From: Heliopora coerulea
Lineage: Eukaryota; Cnidaria; Anthozoa; Scleralcyonacea; Helioporidae
DNA length: 64,000 bases
Reading direction: 5' to 3'
Assembly (NCBI GenBank): GCA_030142905.1
Contig: JASJOG010000284.1
Span: forward strand, 62,001 to 126,000
Positions within the stretch are counted from its first letter, which is position 1, and every line of letters starts with the position of its first letter. Both the position numbers and the translations under genes were made by a program. The notes under the pieces were generated by a model. The model saw nothing but the letters and a program-made list of their open reading frames with translations. It was not told the origin of the DNA and searched no databases. Below, piece by piece: positions 46,320-57,434 of the stretch.

Positions 46320-48020
46320 CAGACGGATGGCTTATGGTAAATTAAATATTTAAGTTAGTTATACTAAAAAGAGAAAGATCAATGTCGGAATGGTTTTAAG
46401 CCAAGGACGTGAGCAGAAAAATATCATACAACACTGCAGGAATTACCAAATAATATCGACGAGAAAGAAGTTTTAAGGTAGGAGGCATCATTTGAATTAT
46501 CGTTCGGGCAAGCGTTTCGGAAATATTAAAGTTAAGGTAGTTTCGCCATTTTCTCTTCAAATTTAACCAACTTGTAATAAACTCCTTTCCCATACATTCC
46601 TCGTAAGACTGCTATTATATAGTTTCTACTGGATTAACTAGTCGAGAAATTGAAAACTAGTAACGATCTGATTTCGTCAATTATACATGTAAATGTATAG
46701 CTGGCCTAACCTAATGCCATTGACTAAAGCGCGGTTTACTGCCAATGATTCAGCTATGAAAAAGTCTTCAGAATTTGAACAATAAGTTATTTCTGCCCGA
46801 TCACATTTGCTTGGTTATTATTTATCATCCAATTTTTTCAGATTACAATCACGACATGTCTGGAGCATTAATTATTCTTAGAGCAAGCTAAGTATATCGA
46901 ATCCACGATATAATGCAAAGTATTACTCTTCTTAGAGATATAGAACTGCAAACAAGTTACCAATTTTAAGGAAAATAAGGTCATCACCGAAACTTTTTGG
47001 CGAGATATCAAAATTTACCGATTGAAGGGTTAGGGTGCACCGGATAACACCAGACAATTTTACGCGTAAAAGGGTGAAACCCTGTCCCTTAACGAGTTAA
47101 ACGCTGATATTCCATCGGATGTAAAAAGTCGCGCGGTCGACAATTCTACTGTAAAGAAATTGATATGAAGCCAACTTTTCCGCTCGACATTTTGCGTCAT
47201 CCAATATTAAGAAATCTACTAAATAGACTACGCTACCCATGTGAGTTTTTACATCCAGTGGAAATCAGTCTTAAGTTGCGACTCTAGTTAACTTTTTTCG
47301 GTGCCTACCCGACATTTTGATTTTACTCTGGCCAACGCAATTTGATTTTACTCTCATAACGCTAGACAATTGACTATGGCTAACTCCAGACAACTTTTCT
47401 TGTTAAGAGATTACGTCTAAGACCGGGAAGGGTTAAGAATACATCAATTAAAATAGGTAACTTATTTGGAGTCCTATATCTACACCTTCAAACTAGCAGG
47501 TGTTGTGGTGGCTACGGCAGTCGTAGTTAGCTTGTTGTTCTGCAAAGATCAACAGTGTTGACGATTTGGTGACGCCTGTATCTCCATCTCGATCTTTACA
47601 GCTAATATTTAACACAGCACTCATGGTAGCATCCCGCCTCGACATCAGTGAAAACATTACATATACATCGATCGTTATATGAATTCTTGAATTCATTCTT
47701 TTTCAATTTTACATATCGTTCCTTATGTAAATTCAACGCGTTTAAGCTAATTAATGCCAGAATGGTAAATTGACTACCTGTCATTGGGCCTACTGAACAC
47801 TGATCACAAAATGAAATAAGTAAAAAGAGAAACTTCAAGTTTCATTCGATCTTTTTCATTAATACAGCCTAAATTATGTCAAACTTTAATCCGCGTCTCC
47901 ATCATACCTAATGCGGATGCGGATACAGCTGAAGTCGAGACGACGGTAAATGAAAGCCGTATTCACCATGAATACGATCAACGGCAAGGATGTGTATATA
48001 AAGCATGCGAAGGCAGAGCA
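46320..48020. other. Unassigned part of copy B
   Basis: Counterpart of 25300-27014. It shares the hydrophobic minus-strand sequence near 47880-47950 in more decayed form and has lost the putative short exon. Nothing else is recognised. Confidence 0.45.
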
Positions 48021-48471
48021 ATCGGATCCAGTGGCGTAGATAGGAGGGGACTGGGGTAGCTGTGTCCTCCAAAATTTTCAGTTACTCGTCTTTAAGTTCT
48101 CATTTACGGATAACTTTTGATACCACCGGGCCCAATAAGGTAAGCTTTGTCTATTTTGCAGTCATGAGGATGATACGGTCACAGAGAGAGTTATTACATT
48201 GATGCGCATCTGATTATGTCTCATACTTTCATAAGAACTTCATAAAATCAACATCGCAGAGGTCAGAGGTAGTTTAATTTCTTCCGAAATTCGAGTCCTT
48301 CCGCTGCATTCTGTTGTACATGCTTTGCATCATCTCAAACGTTGAATTTCTGCCGTGCCAAGTATTTGAATTATTTAATCTATGTGTGTGATGTTTAGGA
48401 AACATGAGAGCTTGGATATATTGAAGTAGATGAACGATCTTCAAGCTCGATACTCAGAAAATGATATCTGA

Positions 48472-48543
48472 GCCCCAGACGAGGATCGAACCCGCAACCT
48501 TCTGATGACCGGTTAGACGCTCTAACCATTGAGCTACCGAGAC
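48472..48543 (-). other. tRNA-like module, left arm of E3
   Basis: On the minus strand this 72-nt cloverleaf-like sequence has the A box TAGCTCAATGG and the T-arm box GGTTCGATCC. The anticodon stem pairs at four of five positions. U33 is missing, so it is not a normal tRNA. Confidence 0.7.
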
Positions 48544-48622
48544 TCAGATGGCGAGCTAACTAGCAAATTCGATATATATATGTGCGACCTATATCGAATT
48601 TGCAACTTAGCTCGCCATCTGA

Positions 48623-48694
48623 GTCTCGGTAGCTCAATGGTTAGAGCGTCTAACCGGTCAACAGAAGGTTGCGGGTTCGATCCCCGTCTGGGGC
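48623..48694 (+). other. tRNA-like module, right arm of E3
   Basis: The acceptor GTCTCGG pairs with CTGGGGC over seven positions including G-U pairs. The D arm (GCTC/GAGC) and T arm (CGGGG/CCCCG-like) are intact, and the anticodon stem is weaker than in the left arm. The A and B boxes are perfect. Transcription would run outward. Confidence 0.72.
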
Positions 48695-49573
48695 TCAGAT
48701 ATCATTTTCTGAGTATCGAGCTTGAAGATCGTTCATCTACTTTAATCTATGTGTGTTACTTGTCTATGTGTTACAGAGATTGCAATCTCTTAAACATGTT
48801 GTGATTCGTTTCACTATATTTTTAAAATCAATTGTTTTGTTCAAAGTTGTCACAAATATAGAGATGGCTAACCTGCGTGTGACATTTAGCTCGCAGAAAG
48901 AGAATAGACTTGATTTTGCTGCAACTTTTAACTGTTTAGTAATTAAAGATGTTATTATCAGTATTTTCCTTGTAAGATAATTGTTTAAAGCTCATTTTTT
49001 AAATTTGCAGAGAGTTTACCGATTATTTAAAATTTAAGATATGAAAAGTATTTCCAGAGTTAAAGGGTAGACCAATCCAGTGTTAGTGAAAACTTTCCAG
49101 ATGAAATTACGCAGTGAATCGAAGATTTATTTTCTCACACGTCATTCAAATGAAACCAAATAGTTTTATCCAGGGAAATTTAGAATAGAGTTGTAAAACT
49201 GAATATGCAAAAGAAAAGAGACCATTGCAGTTTAACTCAGATCAGCGACTCTGAATGTTTTTGAGCATGGAAGACAGAAGGCAGTTGAAAACTAGTTCTG
49301 TGAAAATTCTTTAGGCACACATTTAGACCTGAAGTTATTTTAGCTTTAAAGAAGTCAAGACGGCTGGAGGTTGATTTAAGAGTCATGCATGTTATAGTAA
49401 TCATGTAATCACAACGCCATTAGCCTGTCTCATGATGATGTTCTAATTATATCTTTAGTATCACCGTTCTGCAATAGTGTTTACTCAATCTCAAAACTGG
49501 CACCTCACTTGAACGCCTCTACACCAAACAGCCCCCCAAAATAGTTTATTCTAGCCACGCCAGTGATTGGATC

Positions 49574-51060
49574 ATGTAGCAATTTCGTCACAACAGTATA
49601 CCAATCTACATACGGTCAGTAAGTTGCTAAAATAATTGTTATTCCTCCTGATGCAAAATATATAGTTCAAAGTCTTACAAACCGTATCGAAACAACATTG
49701 AATAGCTGGTTACACAAGTTCGTTCAACAAAACGAATACTGTTTAAAAGGCTTGAAAGCCGTGTTGTAAAGCGCGTACTTAGAAGAACAAAATCGTGTCC
49801 GTTATCCGGACCCAAATCCGCATTCCAACCCTATCTGCATTAAAACAACTTGAATCATAGTTTTAATCAAACAAAAATAAGCTTATTTAACTCCTATATT
49901 GGGTACAGCTTTGTGAACTCTTTACCAACGAAGCTCCAATTTGGTAACTTATTTGTTTCTCTCTGGGTAACGCCAAACAACTTTACTCCTCGATTAGAGG
50001 AGTTGTCTAACCCAACAGGGGGTATCCAGCTTAATTTGCAGGAACATTGTACACTTCAAAAATTTCCAGAATTTAATTTGACACGCATTCAGGCAATGTA
50101 TGGTCAAACCTCGCCTAGTCGGCCCAACTACGTAAATTAAAAGATGAACGATTAACCGAAACGGACTTTTTCCTACCTGACTAAATCCAATTTTGCTCGA
50201 AATTTGATGCTCCAGTTATTTATGTCCTTACAGTCTTTGGAGAGCGGAACCCCCTATAACCCTCCGATAAACTACGTCCCTGCGTCCAGGGTCGGCCAGT
50301 AAAGGATTAAAAAATTATGAGCCTTAAACCTTTAGCATGCACATTTGGTGTTCCAAGACTTATTTATTTTACTCTGGGAGATGCCACGCGTAGTAGCTGT
50401 TTAAGGAGAGATCAACTACAAATCTGACAGGAGTTCTTTGCTATTCCACTTATCTAAATATCTTCAGAACTAAGTGAGATATAGAAGAGCGGTAAACACG
50501 GTTCTCTGTCATTTCAAAACTTCTTTTAAAACAAACGATTGTAGTTTTCATTTCATATTTACAATCCTTTTTGGAGTTTCCAGAGTAAAGAATGTCATAA
50601 ATTTTCAATAGGGAAGAACTAACTAAAGCAAGCCATGTTCAATGTAAAAGATTTAAAATCTTAACAAATGTGAATTGAGCAAACGATAACTCGTTTACGT
50701 TTATCATTAGTTCTTCTCTGAAGACTAGGAGGAATTTGATATTTTACTTCATGATGAAATTCTCTAATTCAGGGTTGAATTTATCTTTTGTTTAAAGAAC
50801 GTTATAGTTTTACGGAATTTCAAACCGAACACGGGGTACTTAAGAGGGAGTTCAGTCTCTATTCCCTGCAAATATGAAAACAAATTTTCTTGCTATTTCG
50901 AAAAGAACGTCTATTTTTCTTATAAAAACTTATTCTACTGGTGGTTCTTTCGGTTACTGCTTTGTTATCTTGATTTTGTCTACTTTACTAGTTATTGCAC
51001 ATCAGTTATTAACTAAATATGTAAATATTTAACACATAAATTTTAGCTAAAAATGTCCTT
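49574..51060. other. Unassigned stretch of copy B
   Basis: Counterpart of 28203-29770. No domain-bearing frame is seen. Confidence 0.5.
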
Positions 51061-51063
51061 TAC

Positions 51064-51107
51064 GTCGCTACTTAAAGTTTCACGCTGCTAAGCAATCATC
51101 AGGCAAC
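51064..51107 (-). ncRNA. Hammerhead-ribozyme-like motif, PLE family 3 tail (B)
   Basis: Stem I GTTGC/GCGAC, CTGATGA, helix II of about four pairs, GAAA and the GTA triplet are all present on the minus strand. Confidence 0.65.
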
Positions 51108-52866
51108 TGAGAATAAATCAAATTACAGCCATCCATTTTATGCTGTCCCAGATTTAATTATAGGTGAAGGTCATTACTTCCGTTCATGTCGTGCATTAGA
51201 TAAGTAGTGCATTTTGACATGTCGGCATTCGGAAGTGATTTCCAATATTTTGCTCGACAGATTCGCTTTGTTCGCCTTGAGAATTTGTAGCTTTTCTTTC
51301 AAGCAAAGGATGCAACACTTCGTTTCTTCTTTGTGTACGGGGACGCGTTTTAAAATTGACCACTTTATTTCATAATTTCCGTAGGTTTTCTTAAGTTCGC
51401 ATACATGCTTAGATAATTCCGTTTCATTGGCGTAGTTTTTGTCCGGAAGCTTTTCATGTGGCTTCTGTACCGTATTTTGAACTCACCGGATGTTATACCA
51501 ATAAGCTGTTTTGTTTCCACGTTGTCCGTTGTCGTTATTTCAGGTTTGTAAATGACTTTTGATACCAAGCAATTACCAGTATTTGGGCAATTGTCTTTAT
51601 CGCGGCAGTTGCATGTTGGAGGTTGTTGTGGCTATTGTGGTTGGTTTCTTGTTGATGCTTTAGAAAGGACAAGGTCGTTGTTCTTGTGAATGATGGTTTT
51701 CATGTTTGTCATGGAGCTGTAACTTATTTTTATCGTGTTTCTGTTAAATATTTTGTGGAGTTTACGGGTTGTGGGAAAATCCTTGTCAATGAGACTGAGA
51801 AACTTTCTGCCTACGTTGGTCTTGACGTTTTTGCTGTATGGCGGGTTGTACCAGGTAACATTGCAGTGTCGCTGGTGTCGGTTAGGAGGGGGAATCTCGG
51901 GCATTTTGCCGTCTTCATACGACAAGTGCGTGCTGAAATTGCTGCGGTTGAGGGCTTCTTGGTATGGTGGAACTGCTTCTTGGAAAGTTGGGATGTCGCA
52001 GGAGAGTTTTGATAGGCGTTTGTTGATTGAGATTGGTAGTTGTTTCAGAACTGATGGTGGGTGGTTAGAGTAGCTGTGTACTTAAAGAAGTTCTTCATTT
52101 GGTTTGTTGTTCGGTATATACGTTGAGTTGCGCAAGTCAAAGGTGATGTCCAAGAAGTTCGTCACTTACTGGTTGGTTTGGGCGGTGATCTTTCAGCCGA
52201 GGCTGTTTAATATTTCGTGCATTGTTTTCCTTGATCTATCTGCTTGTCTACCAGTTACGTTCTTTAATGTGGCCAGGCCATCGTCTCTATACAGTCCAAT
52301 GTTCTCTTTTCCGAACCTTTCTTCCAATTTATCTAACATGAACAACCCGACTAGCTCACATGCGTCTGCTCCATCGTAGCTACCCATGGTCTCGTCAAAC
52401 GTTCCGTTAGTTTCTTTTTTCACCCATGGTTTCCCTTCGTTGGAAAGTAGGGACTTGTTTGCGTGTTTGATGATTTTTATCTGTTCGTCTTTGATTGTGG
52501 TTTGGTTGCTGGCTCAGGAAATTGCTTTGTTGAGGAGATCTTCGGTAATGGATGGATAAAAATCGTCAATGTCAAATGAAAGGAATGTGTGATTGTATTT
52601 TTCTTGGATGTTCTTGAACCAGTTGATAACTGCATCGGAGTTTCGCCATTGGTTTACTTGGGCAATGGATCAGAGGCTTGAGTTAATTTCATCCAGGATG
52701 ACTTTACTTACTCTGCCTAATTCGCTTTTAGCCGGATTGATAAGTCTACATTTTGGATTGTTCTCGAAATTTTCCTTGTGGTTGTTGAGTGAAATAAAAG
52801 ATTGGGTTTTTTTGCCATTGGTTCCATCCTGCTTGCTATGCCTATATCATCCGCGATGACCTTGAG
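51064..52866 (-). pseudogene. Penelope-like element, family 3, copy B
   Basis: The minus-strand frame 52423-52193 is the best preserved part: TMGSYDGADACELVGLFML and NIGLYRDDGLATLKNV, with the catalytic YRDD intact. Flanking pieces encode the linker (51925-51632, RHCNVTWYNPPYSKNVK) and GIY-YIG (VIYKPEITTTDNVETKQ, IGITSGEFKIRYR). Frameshifts and stops separate them. It ends at a hammerhead-like tail, and its 5' side abuts a TA microsatellite. Divergence from copy A is roughly that of the surrounding segment. Confidence 0.85.
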
Positions 52867-52949
52867 TTAATTTATGTGTATGTATATATATATATATATA
52901 TATATATACATACACAGGCCCAGTAGGCCGAAACGGTTCCGTCTGTAGT

Positions 52950-52982
<33 letters not shown>

Positions 52983-52984
52983 AG

Positions 52985-53115
52985 TGAGAGATAAAGCTCG
53001 AATTACTTCATAGAACTTTTTAATCTCGACAAATTTGTTTCGTATGGCAAGTTAAGTTTGCCATACGAAACAAATTTGTCGTGATTAAAAAGTTCTATGA
53101 AATAATCCGAGTTTT
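52985..53115. repeat. Near-perfect palindrome
   Basis: Arms of about 55 bp (CTTCATAGAACTTTTTAATC ... CGTATGGCAA and complement) meet at a short spacer, GTTAAGT, near 53052. It is absent from copy A and is flanked by TA repeats. Confidence 0.75.
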
Positions 53116-53399
53116 GTCTCTCACTTTTGTCATATTTTGCTCTACTTCGGTATCGAGCACTCTGCCTGTATATGGTTTCACTCAAGATATATTTGTCTAT
53201 ATTTGTCTATCTATATATATATAAATGAATAGTAGGTTGCGAACGTTATCAAACAGCAAGAGTGCTCAATAGATATATTAGAGCTACATACAAATCGGAT
53301 CACAGAGCTAGATAACTTGTTTAAAACGTTTAATTGCTACTCAGAGTTCCATGCAACTCTCAGTAGCGATTAAATGTTTCAAACGAGTTATCTAGCACT

Positions 53400-53690
53400 G
53401 TGATTCGATCCTGGTGTTTTCAAAAAATTTCGCACGACACCTGACGATGTAATAAGTAAAATAATAAACAACGATGGGTAGGTGGCAATTGATGACTCCT
53501 GCTGGGGGGCCAAGAGATTATGACTCTTTTGTCTTTAAACTCCCGAGATAGTCGCCTTGGTAGGCAACTGATGAGCCCTTTGTGGTTTGTAGTTTTAGCT
53601 GATAACTTTACTTGATTGTTTGGACAAATGATTGATGTGAACTTTTATACAACTACTTAATAATGTTTTCTGTACATTTGCTACTTTAAC
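53400..53690. other. Non-coding right end of copy B
   Basis: Matches 32458-32735 with substitutions. No gene is seen. Confidence 0.5.
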
Positions 53691-54099
53691 TGTATATACA
53701 TATATGTATGTATATGTATATATATACAGTCGACTCCCGGTAACTCGAACCCTCGCTGACTCGAACCTCGAGCTAACTCAAACCAAAATTGATTTCCCCT
53801 TGATTTTTGAAAAACATTTACAGTAATTTTACCCTCGGGAACTCGAACCCTCGATAACTCGAACCTCCCGCTAACTCGAAGCAATTTTTGTTTCCCTTAA
53901 GTTCCCTTTCTATATAATTTTACCCTCGATAACTTGAACCATGTCTGTCAATATCTGACAAAACAAAACAAAACAAAACCGTGTATCATAGTTTTAAACA
54001 TTGAATTTGTTATGAAGTCTTTTTATACTACACCAAACATGTCAGTTTAGTTCAGGTTTCTCTGATTTAGGATACACTTAATTACAGTGCACTGAACGT

Positions 54100-54496
54100 T
54101 CATAAAGCCTTCCTCCTTAACTCCTTCTTCAAAATGTCAATGAATTTCTTGTGTCCCTTGAAGTGCAATGTGCATGGCACTTGCATTCCTTCCCCATCTC
54201 CAAGGTTAACTGCCTTGCCGGTCACCACCACAGTACATTCGTTCTTCTGATCGGCCCGCAAAAAATAGAAAATTGTGTTGGCAAAACGTCCTGATTTGCC
54301 TTTCATTAAATGTCCTATAACTTCGCCATAACGTTCCACACAAACCGCGTACTTGTCGACAAAATAGTTTGGCTCTGGTACAGCGTTTAGCTCTTCGTGA
54401 AGCTCTGGACCCCAGACTTCTTGGTAGACATGATATTCTTTGATAAAGGAATCCAGGTTGAAGGAGACAATGTCTGCGGATGTTTGTGGGGAATCC
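54100..54496 (-). pseudogene. HIRAN-like domain exon, antisense in the Tigger-like element
   Basis: The minus-strand frame runs from a possible acceptor TTACTAG (exon from 54496) to a stop at 54100, about 132 codons. It reads FNLDSFIKEYHVYQEVWGP, then ELHEELNAVPEPNYFVDKYA, then VERYGEVIGHLMKGKSG and FFLRA-like, and ends VPCTLHFKGHKKFIDILKKEL. The pattern of an opening YHxY, then NxxDxxAVxV and a VGHxP-like turn resembles HIRAN-type DNA-binding domains. It also resembles uncharacterised animal proteins with the same VPCxxxFxG ending. The frame is open but no start is visible; a full gene would need an upstream exon. Its relation to transposition is unknown. Type is given as pseudogene because completeness is unproven. 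Confidence 0.55.
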
Positions 54497-54920
54497 CTAG
54501 TAACGTTAAAGCGAAGTTACAACTCTCAGTAGCTGTCTTTAGTTAAACCGGATGTTCGTAGACCGGCCACATTGTAACATTGAGTCGCCTGACAGATACT
54601 GTGCAGAATCTAGACACGCATGCGGTTGAAAGTGGTTCAAGAAAACTCCTTTATCAAAACTAAAATTTGAATTAAATACAGCGGATTTTAATGATAAGTC
54701 AAAACTCAGGTCGGCTCATATATTTCTTGAATACTATAGAATCATAAAGCTCTAAACGCATAAAGGTGTTCTGGTTTTCAATAGAATGAAGGTTCCTTTC
54801 ACACTGTGTAAAGTAACACTGGATTGTAGGACAATGTGATTTTCATCGCTTTTGCCTTCCTGATTTCCGTTTACTGCTGAAATCGCACCTCGCAGTTTAT
54901 ATGAGATTCGATAGTACTGC

Positions 54921-56486
54921 TTGAAAATGTCGGAAAAGAAGTCTCTTAAGCGTAAGATTATCACCAAATCTTTGGAGGAGAAATATAAAGCTCTCAAAGA
55001 AATCGAGAGTGGCGTAGCTAAGAAGGAGGTAGCAACGAAGTATGACATTCCTTTAAACACTTTGTCCACGTGGGTGAAAAACAAAGAGAAAATTTCTGCT
55101 GCTTTCGAGAATGGGAAAAGTCCAAAGACAATGAAGCTTAAAGGCGCAGCTTTTGACGCTTTAGATAAAGCGATATACAAGTGGTTTGCAAATGCAAGAG
55201 AGCGAAATGTTCCTGTCAGTGGTACCGTGCTAAAAGAGAAGGCAGTTCTCTTTGCCAAAGAGCTTCAGATTGAAGATTTTAAGGGTTCTGATGACTGGCT
55301 CGACCGCTGGAAAACAAGGCACAGTGTCACGTTTAAGACGGTTGCTGGAGAAGCAAACTCATGCACCCCTCAAATGACCGCTTCGTGGGACGAGACAACT
55401 CTGCCAACCATTGTCACCAACTACAAGCTAAAAGATATTTTCAACGCGGACGAATTTGGTTTGTTTTATCAAGCTCTTCAAGATAAGATTTTGCATTTAA
55501 AGTCTGAGAAGTGCGTGGGTGGTAAACTGAGCAAAACAAGGCTTACTGGTATGGCTGCTGCAAATGCCGCGGGCGAGAAGTTACCGATGTTCGTAATCGG
55601 CAAATCTATAAAACCAAGGTGTTTTGCCGGCGTTAGAAACCTTCCCTGTCGGTACCGATCGCAAAGGAAAAGTTGGATGGACAGTGTTTTGTTTGAAAAG
55701 TAGGTCAGAGAGCTTGATAAAAAGTTTCTGAGAGAAGGCAGGAAAGTTGCGCTTATAGTGGATAACTGCCCGGCTCATCCACACATTGAAGGACTCAAGG
55801 CTATTCTCTTACTGTTCTTGCCTCCTAATACCACATCCAAGACCCAGCCAATGGACCAAGGCGTTATCAGGTCACTTAAAGCGCACTAAAGAGCCCTCAC
55901 AATCCAGCTTTTCATTCGCACTGTTGACAATAACGAGTCTTTGCCCAAAATAAGCATCCTAACAGCAATGAATATACTAACTGCAGCTTGGGACAAATTG
56001 TCAGAAACAACAGTTAAAAACTGCTTGAAAAAAGCAGGGATCTCAAAGGAGTCACAGAAGTTTGCTTTAAATGATACTGATGACCCTTTTAAAAAGCTCA
56101 ATGAATAACTCGAAACCTTTAGAAAAAGAGCACAAGATCACGTACCACCGCAAGTTAACGCTGAAACCATGACTAGATGTGATGACAAACTCCTTACAGG
56201 AAATACTGAGATGCCGAGTGACCGTGATATTCTTGTTGAATTTCGACAAGATGACGATAAGCTTGAAAAGGAGGATGAGGTTCTGATTGATGAGCCGCTG
56301 CCAAAACGCCCTTCATAAAGCCAATTGTGCCAAGCCATTGACGTGTTACAGACGTTTAGTTTGTTTATGGAGGTTGATACCGATTCTTTTAAATCGAACC
56401 TTCGAAACCTTTCAAGAATAATAGACCGTAATAGATTAGTTGAGAAGCGTCAGGGCGAATTAACTGACTATTTCTCAAAAATGTAA
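54921..56486 (+). pseudogene. Tigger-like (DDE_1) transposase, four in-frame stops
   Basis: One uninterrupted frame of 522 codons carries stops at 55701, 55887, 56106 and 56316 and no frameshift. Domains in order: a CENP-B-type helix-turn-helix (KYKALKEIESGVAKKEVATKYDIP, STWVKNK), a second HTH of the Tc5 type (GSDDWLDRWKTRHSV), and the DDE_1 core with FNADEFGLFYQ, ALIVDNCPAHP and LPPNTTSKTQPMDQGVI. The length matches active Tigger transposases. The start MKMSEKKSLKRK is the usual basic opening. The C-terminus ends TDYFSKM. Related domesticated proteins exist, but the stops exclude function here. Confidence 0.92.
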
Positions 56487-56809
56487 ATCTCATGAACTCA
56501 GTAGCACTAGCAAGTTCTCGTTGGAACTGCAAAGTTTGCAGAACGGATCTCTCCTGCTGCTTTGCTTTTTTTTGTTTCACGTTACGTTCTGATTTATACA
56601 GTAATGATTAACAAATATATTGCTCCAATTTCACTCGACTTCTGTATACTGTAATTAAGATTGATTAAAATGTGCTCTGTATGAATAGAAAAACAGTAAA
56701 CACCATTTTTTCCTTATTTCCGGAAGTTTGCTCTCAGCTCCCGATAACTTGAACTCCCGATAACTCGAACCTTGAGTAACATTTGGAAAACATTTAACAA
56801 TGTCTTCAC

Positions 56810-57262
56810 CGGCTTAAAGAGCTAAAGAAAGACCCTCCAGAAAACCAGATTAAAGACATCGTGTACAAATTTAAATGTAAATCCTGCCCATTTACATATA
56901 TTGGTGAGACAAAAAGGTCATGGAACTCCAGATGGTTTGAACATAAACCAGGGGTGAGAAAAAGAAACGAATAAGCCATAAAAGATTATGCAGAGAAAAC
57001 AGGACACGAAGTAACCTCAACAGACGTTGAAGTTTCGGAGAGACGTGTAACAAACTAACATAAGCGTATTTTTCTTGAAGCTTTAAATTTAGTGTTAAAT
57101 GAGCACTCGGTTAATGAACATGTAGAATTACTACGCCTATATTTACCATTATTAAGATCCCTCGGGACACATAGAGACCAGTTAAATAGCCTGACTTGAC
57201 TTGCTGAAATTGTAAATAACTCTGATGAAGGTCACATTTAGCGGAAAAAATTCAGTCTTTTA
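56810..57262 (+). pseudogene. PLE fragment with GIY-YIG domain, family 5
   Basis: The frame reads KELKKDPPENQIKDIVYKFKC, then KSCPFTYIGETKRSWNSRWFEHKPG, and after a stop EVTSTDVEVSERRV and RIFLEALNL. This is a GIY-YIG nuclease end. Stops occur near 56973 and 57058. The tail carries CTCTGATGAAGGTCACATTTAGCGG-type sequence, reminiscent of a hammerhead core but without GAAA. No RT remains. It replaces the right end of the Tigger-like element. Confidence 0.75.
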
Positions 57263-57434
57263 GTCGTTTTAAAGTTTTAATAACGTTTTAAGATTTTAGA
57301 TCAGATTCAAAATTTATAGTTGAATATTACATATGTACATATACATATATACATATATGTATATACATATATGTATATGTACGGAACCGTTTCGACCTAC
57401 TGGGCCTATCGGAGTTTCTGCATTTTTAAGCACG

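Larger units (their letters stand above)
48390..48740. mobile_element. E3: tRNA-like hairpin element with 16-bp TSD
   Basis: Direct repeats TTTAATCTATGTGTGT at 48374-48389 and 48741-48756 flank the insert. Copy A at about 27368-27383 has this sequence once, uninterrupted. Apart from a ~34-bp head (48390-48423), the element is one palindrome with arms of about 155 bp meeting near 48585. Each arm carries a tRNA-like module, the inner cassette GCTCGCCATCTGAGTC and the outer CTCAGATATCATTTTCTGAG. Confidence 0.9.
48029..49565. mobile_element. Non-autonomous hAT element, copy B
   Basis: Termini CAGTGGCGTAGATAGG and inverted CACTGGCGTGGCTAG match copy A. The 8-bp flanks are ATCGGATC (48021-48028) and ATTGGATC (49566-49573). 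It contains E3. Confidence 0.8.
39787..53700. repeat. Segmental duplication, copy B
   Basis: Direct counterpart of 20335-32740. Copy B begins abruptly inside the Pao 3' end, next to the truncated PLE. Private insertions are Tc1 (41096-42492), ~235 bp near 46650-46870, ~80 bp near 47205-47285, E3 (48390-48740) and the palindrome at 52985-53115. Confidence 0.85.
53727..56790 (+). mobile_element. Tigger/pogo-like transposon, right end missing
   Basis: It begins TA then CAGTCGACTCCCGGTAACTC, a typical pogo-group end with TA target. Subterminal repeats of the type CTCGATAACTCGAACC lie at 53727-53935 and, in the same orientation, at 56738-56785. The expected inverted right terminus is absent, and PLE sequence follows. 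Two divergent genes lie inside: the transposase (plus) and a HIRAN-like exon (minus). Confidence 0.8.

Noticed and set aside
53309..53394. Rho-independent-type terminator hairpin
   Set aside because: The window is eukaryotic, and the hairpin is a shared repeat with no gene upstream.
57215..57260. Hammerhead motif in the family 5 PLE tail
   Set aside because: CTGATGA is present but no GAAA core with a matching stem follows.
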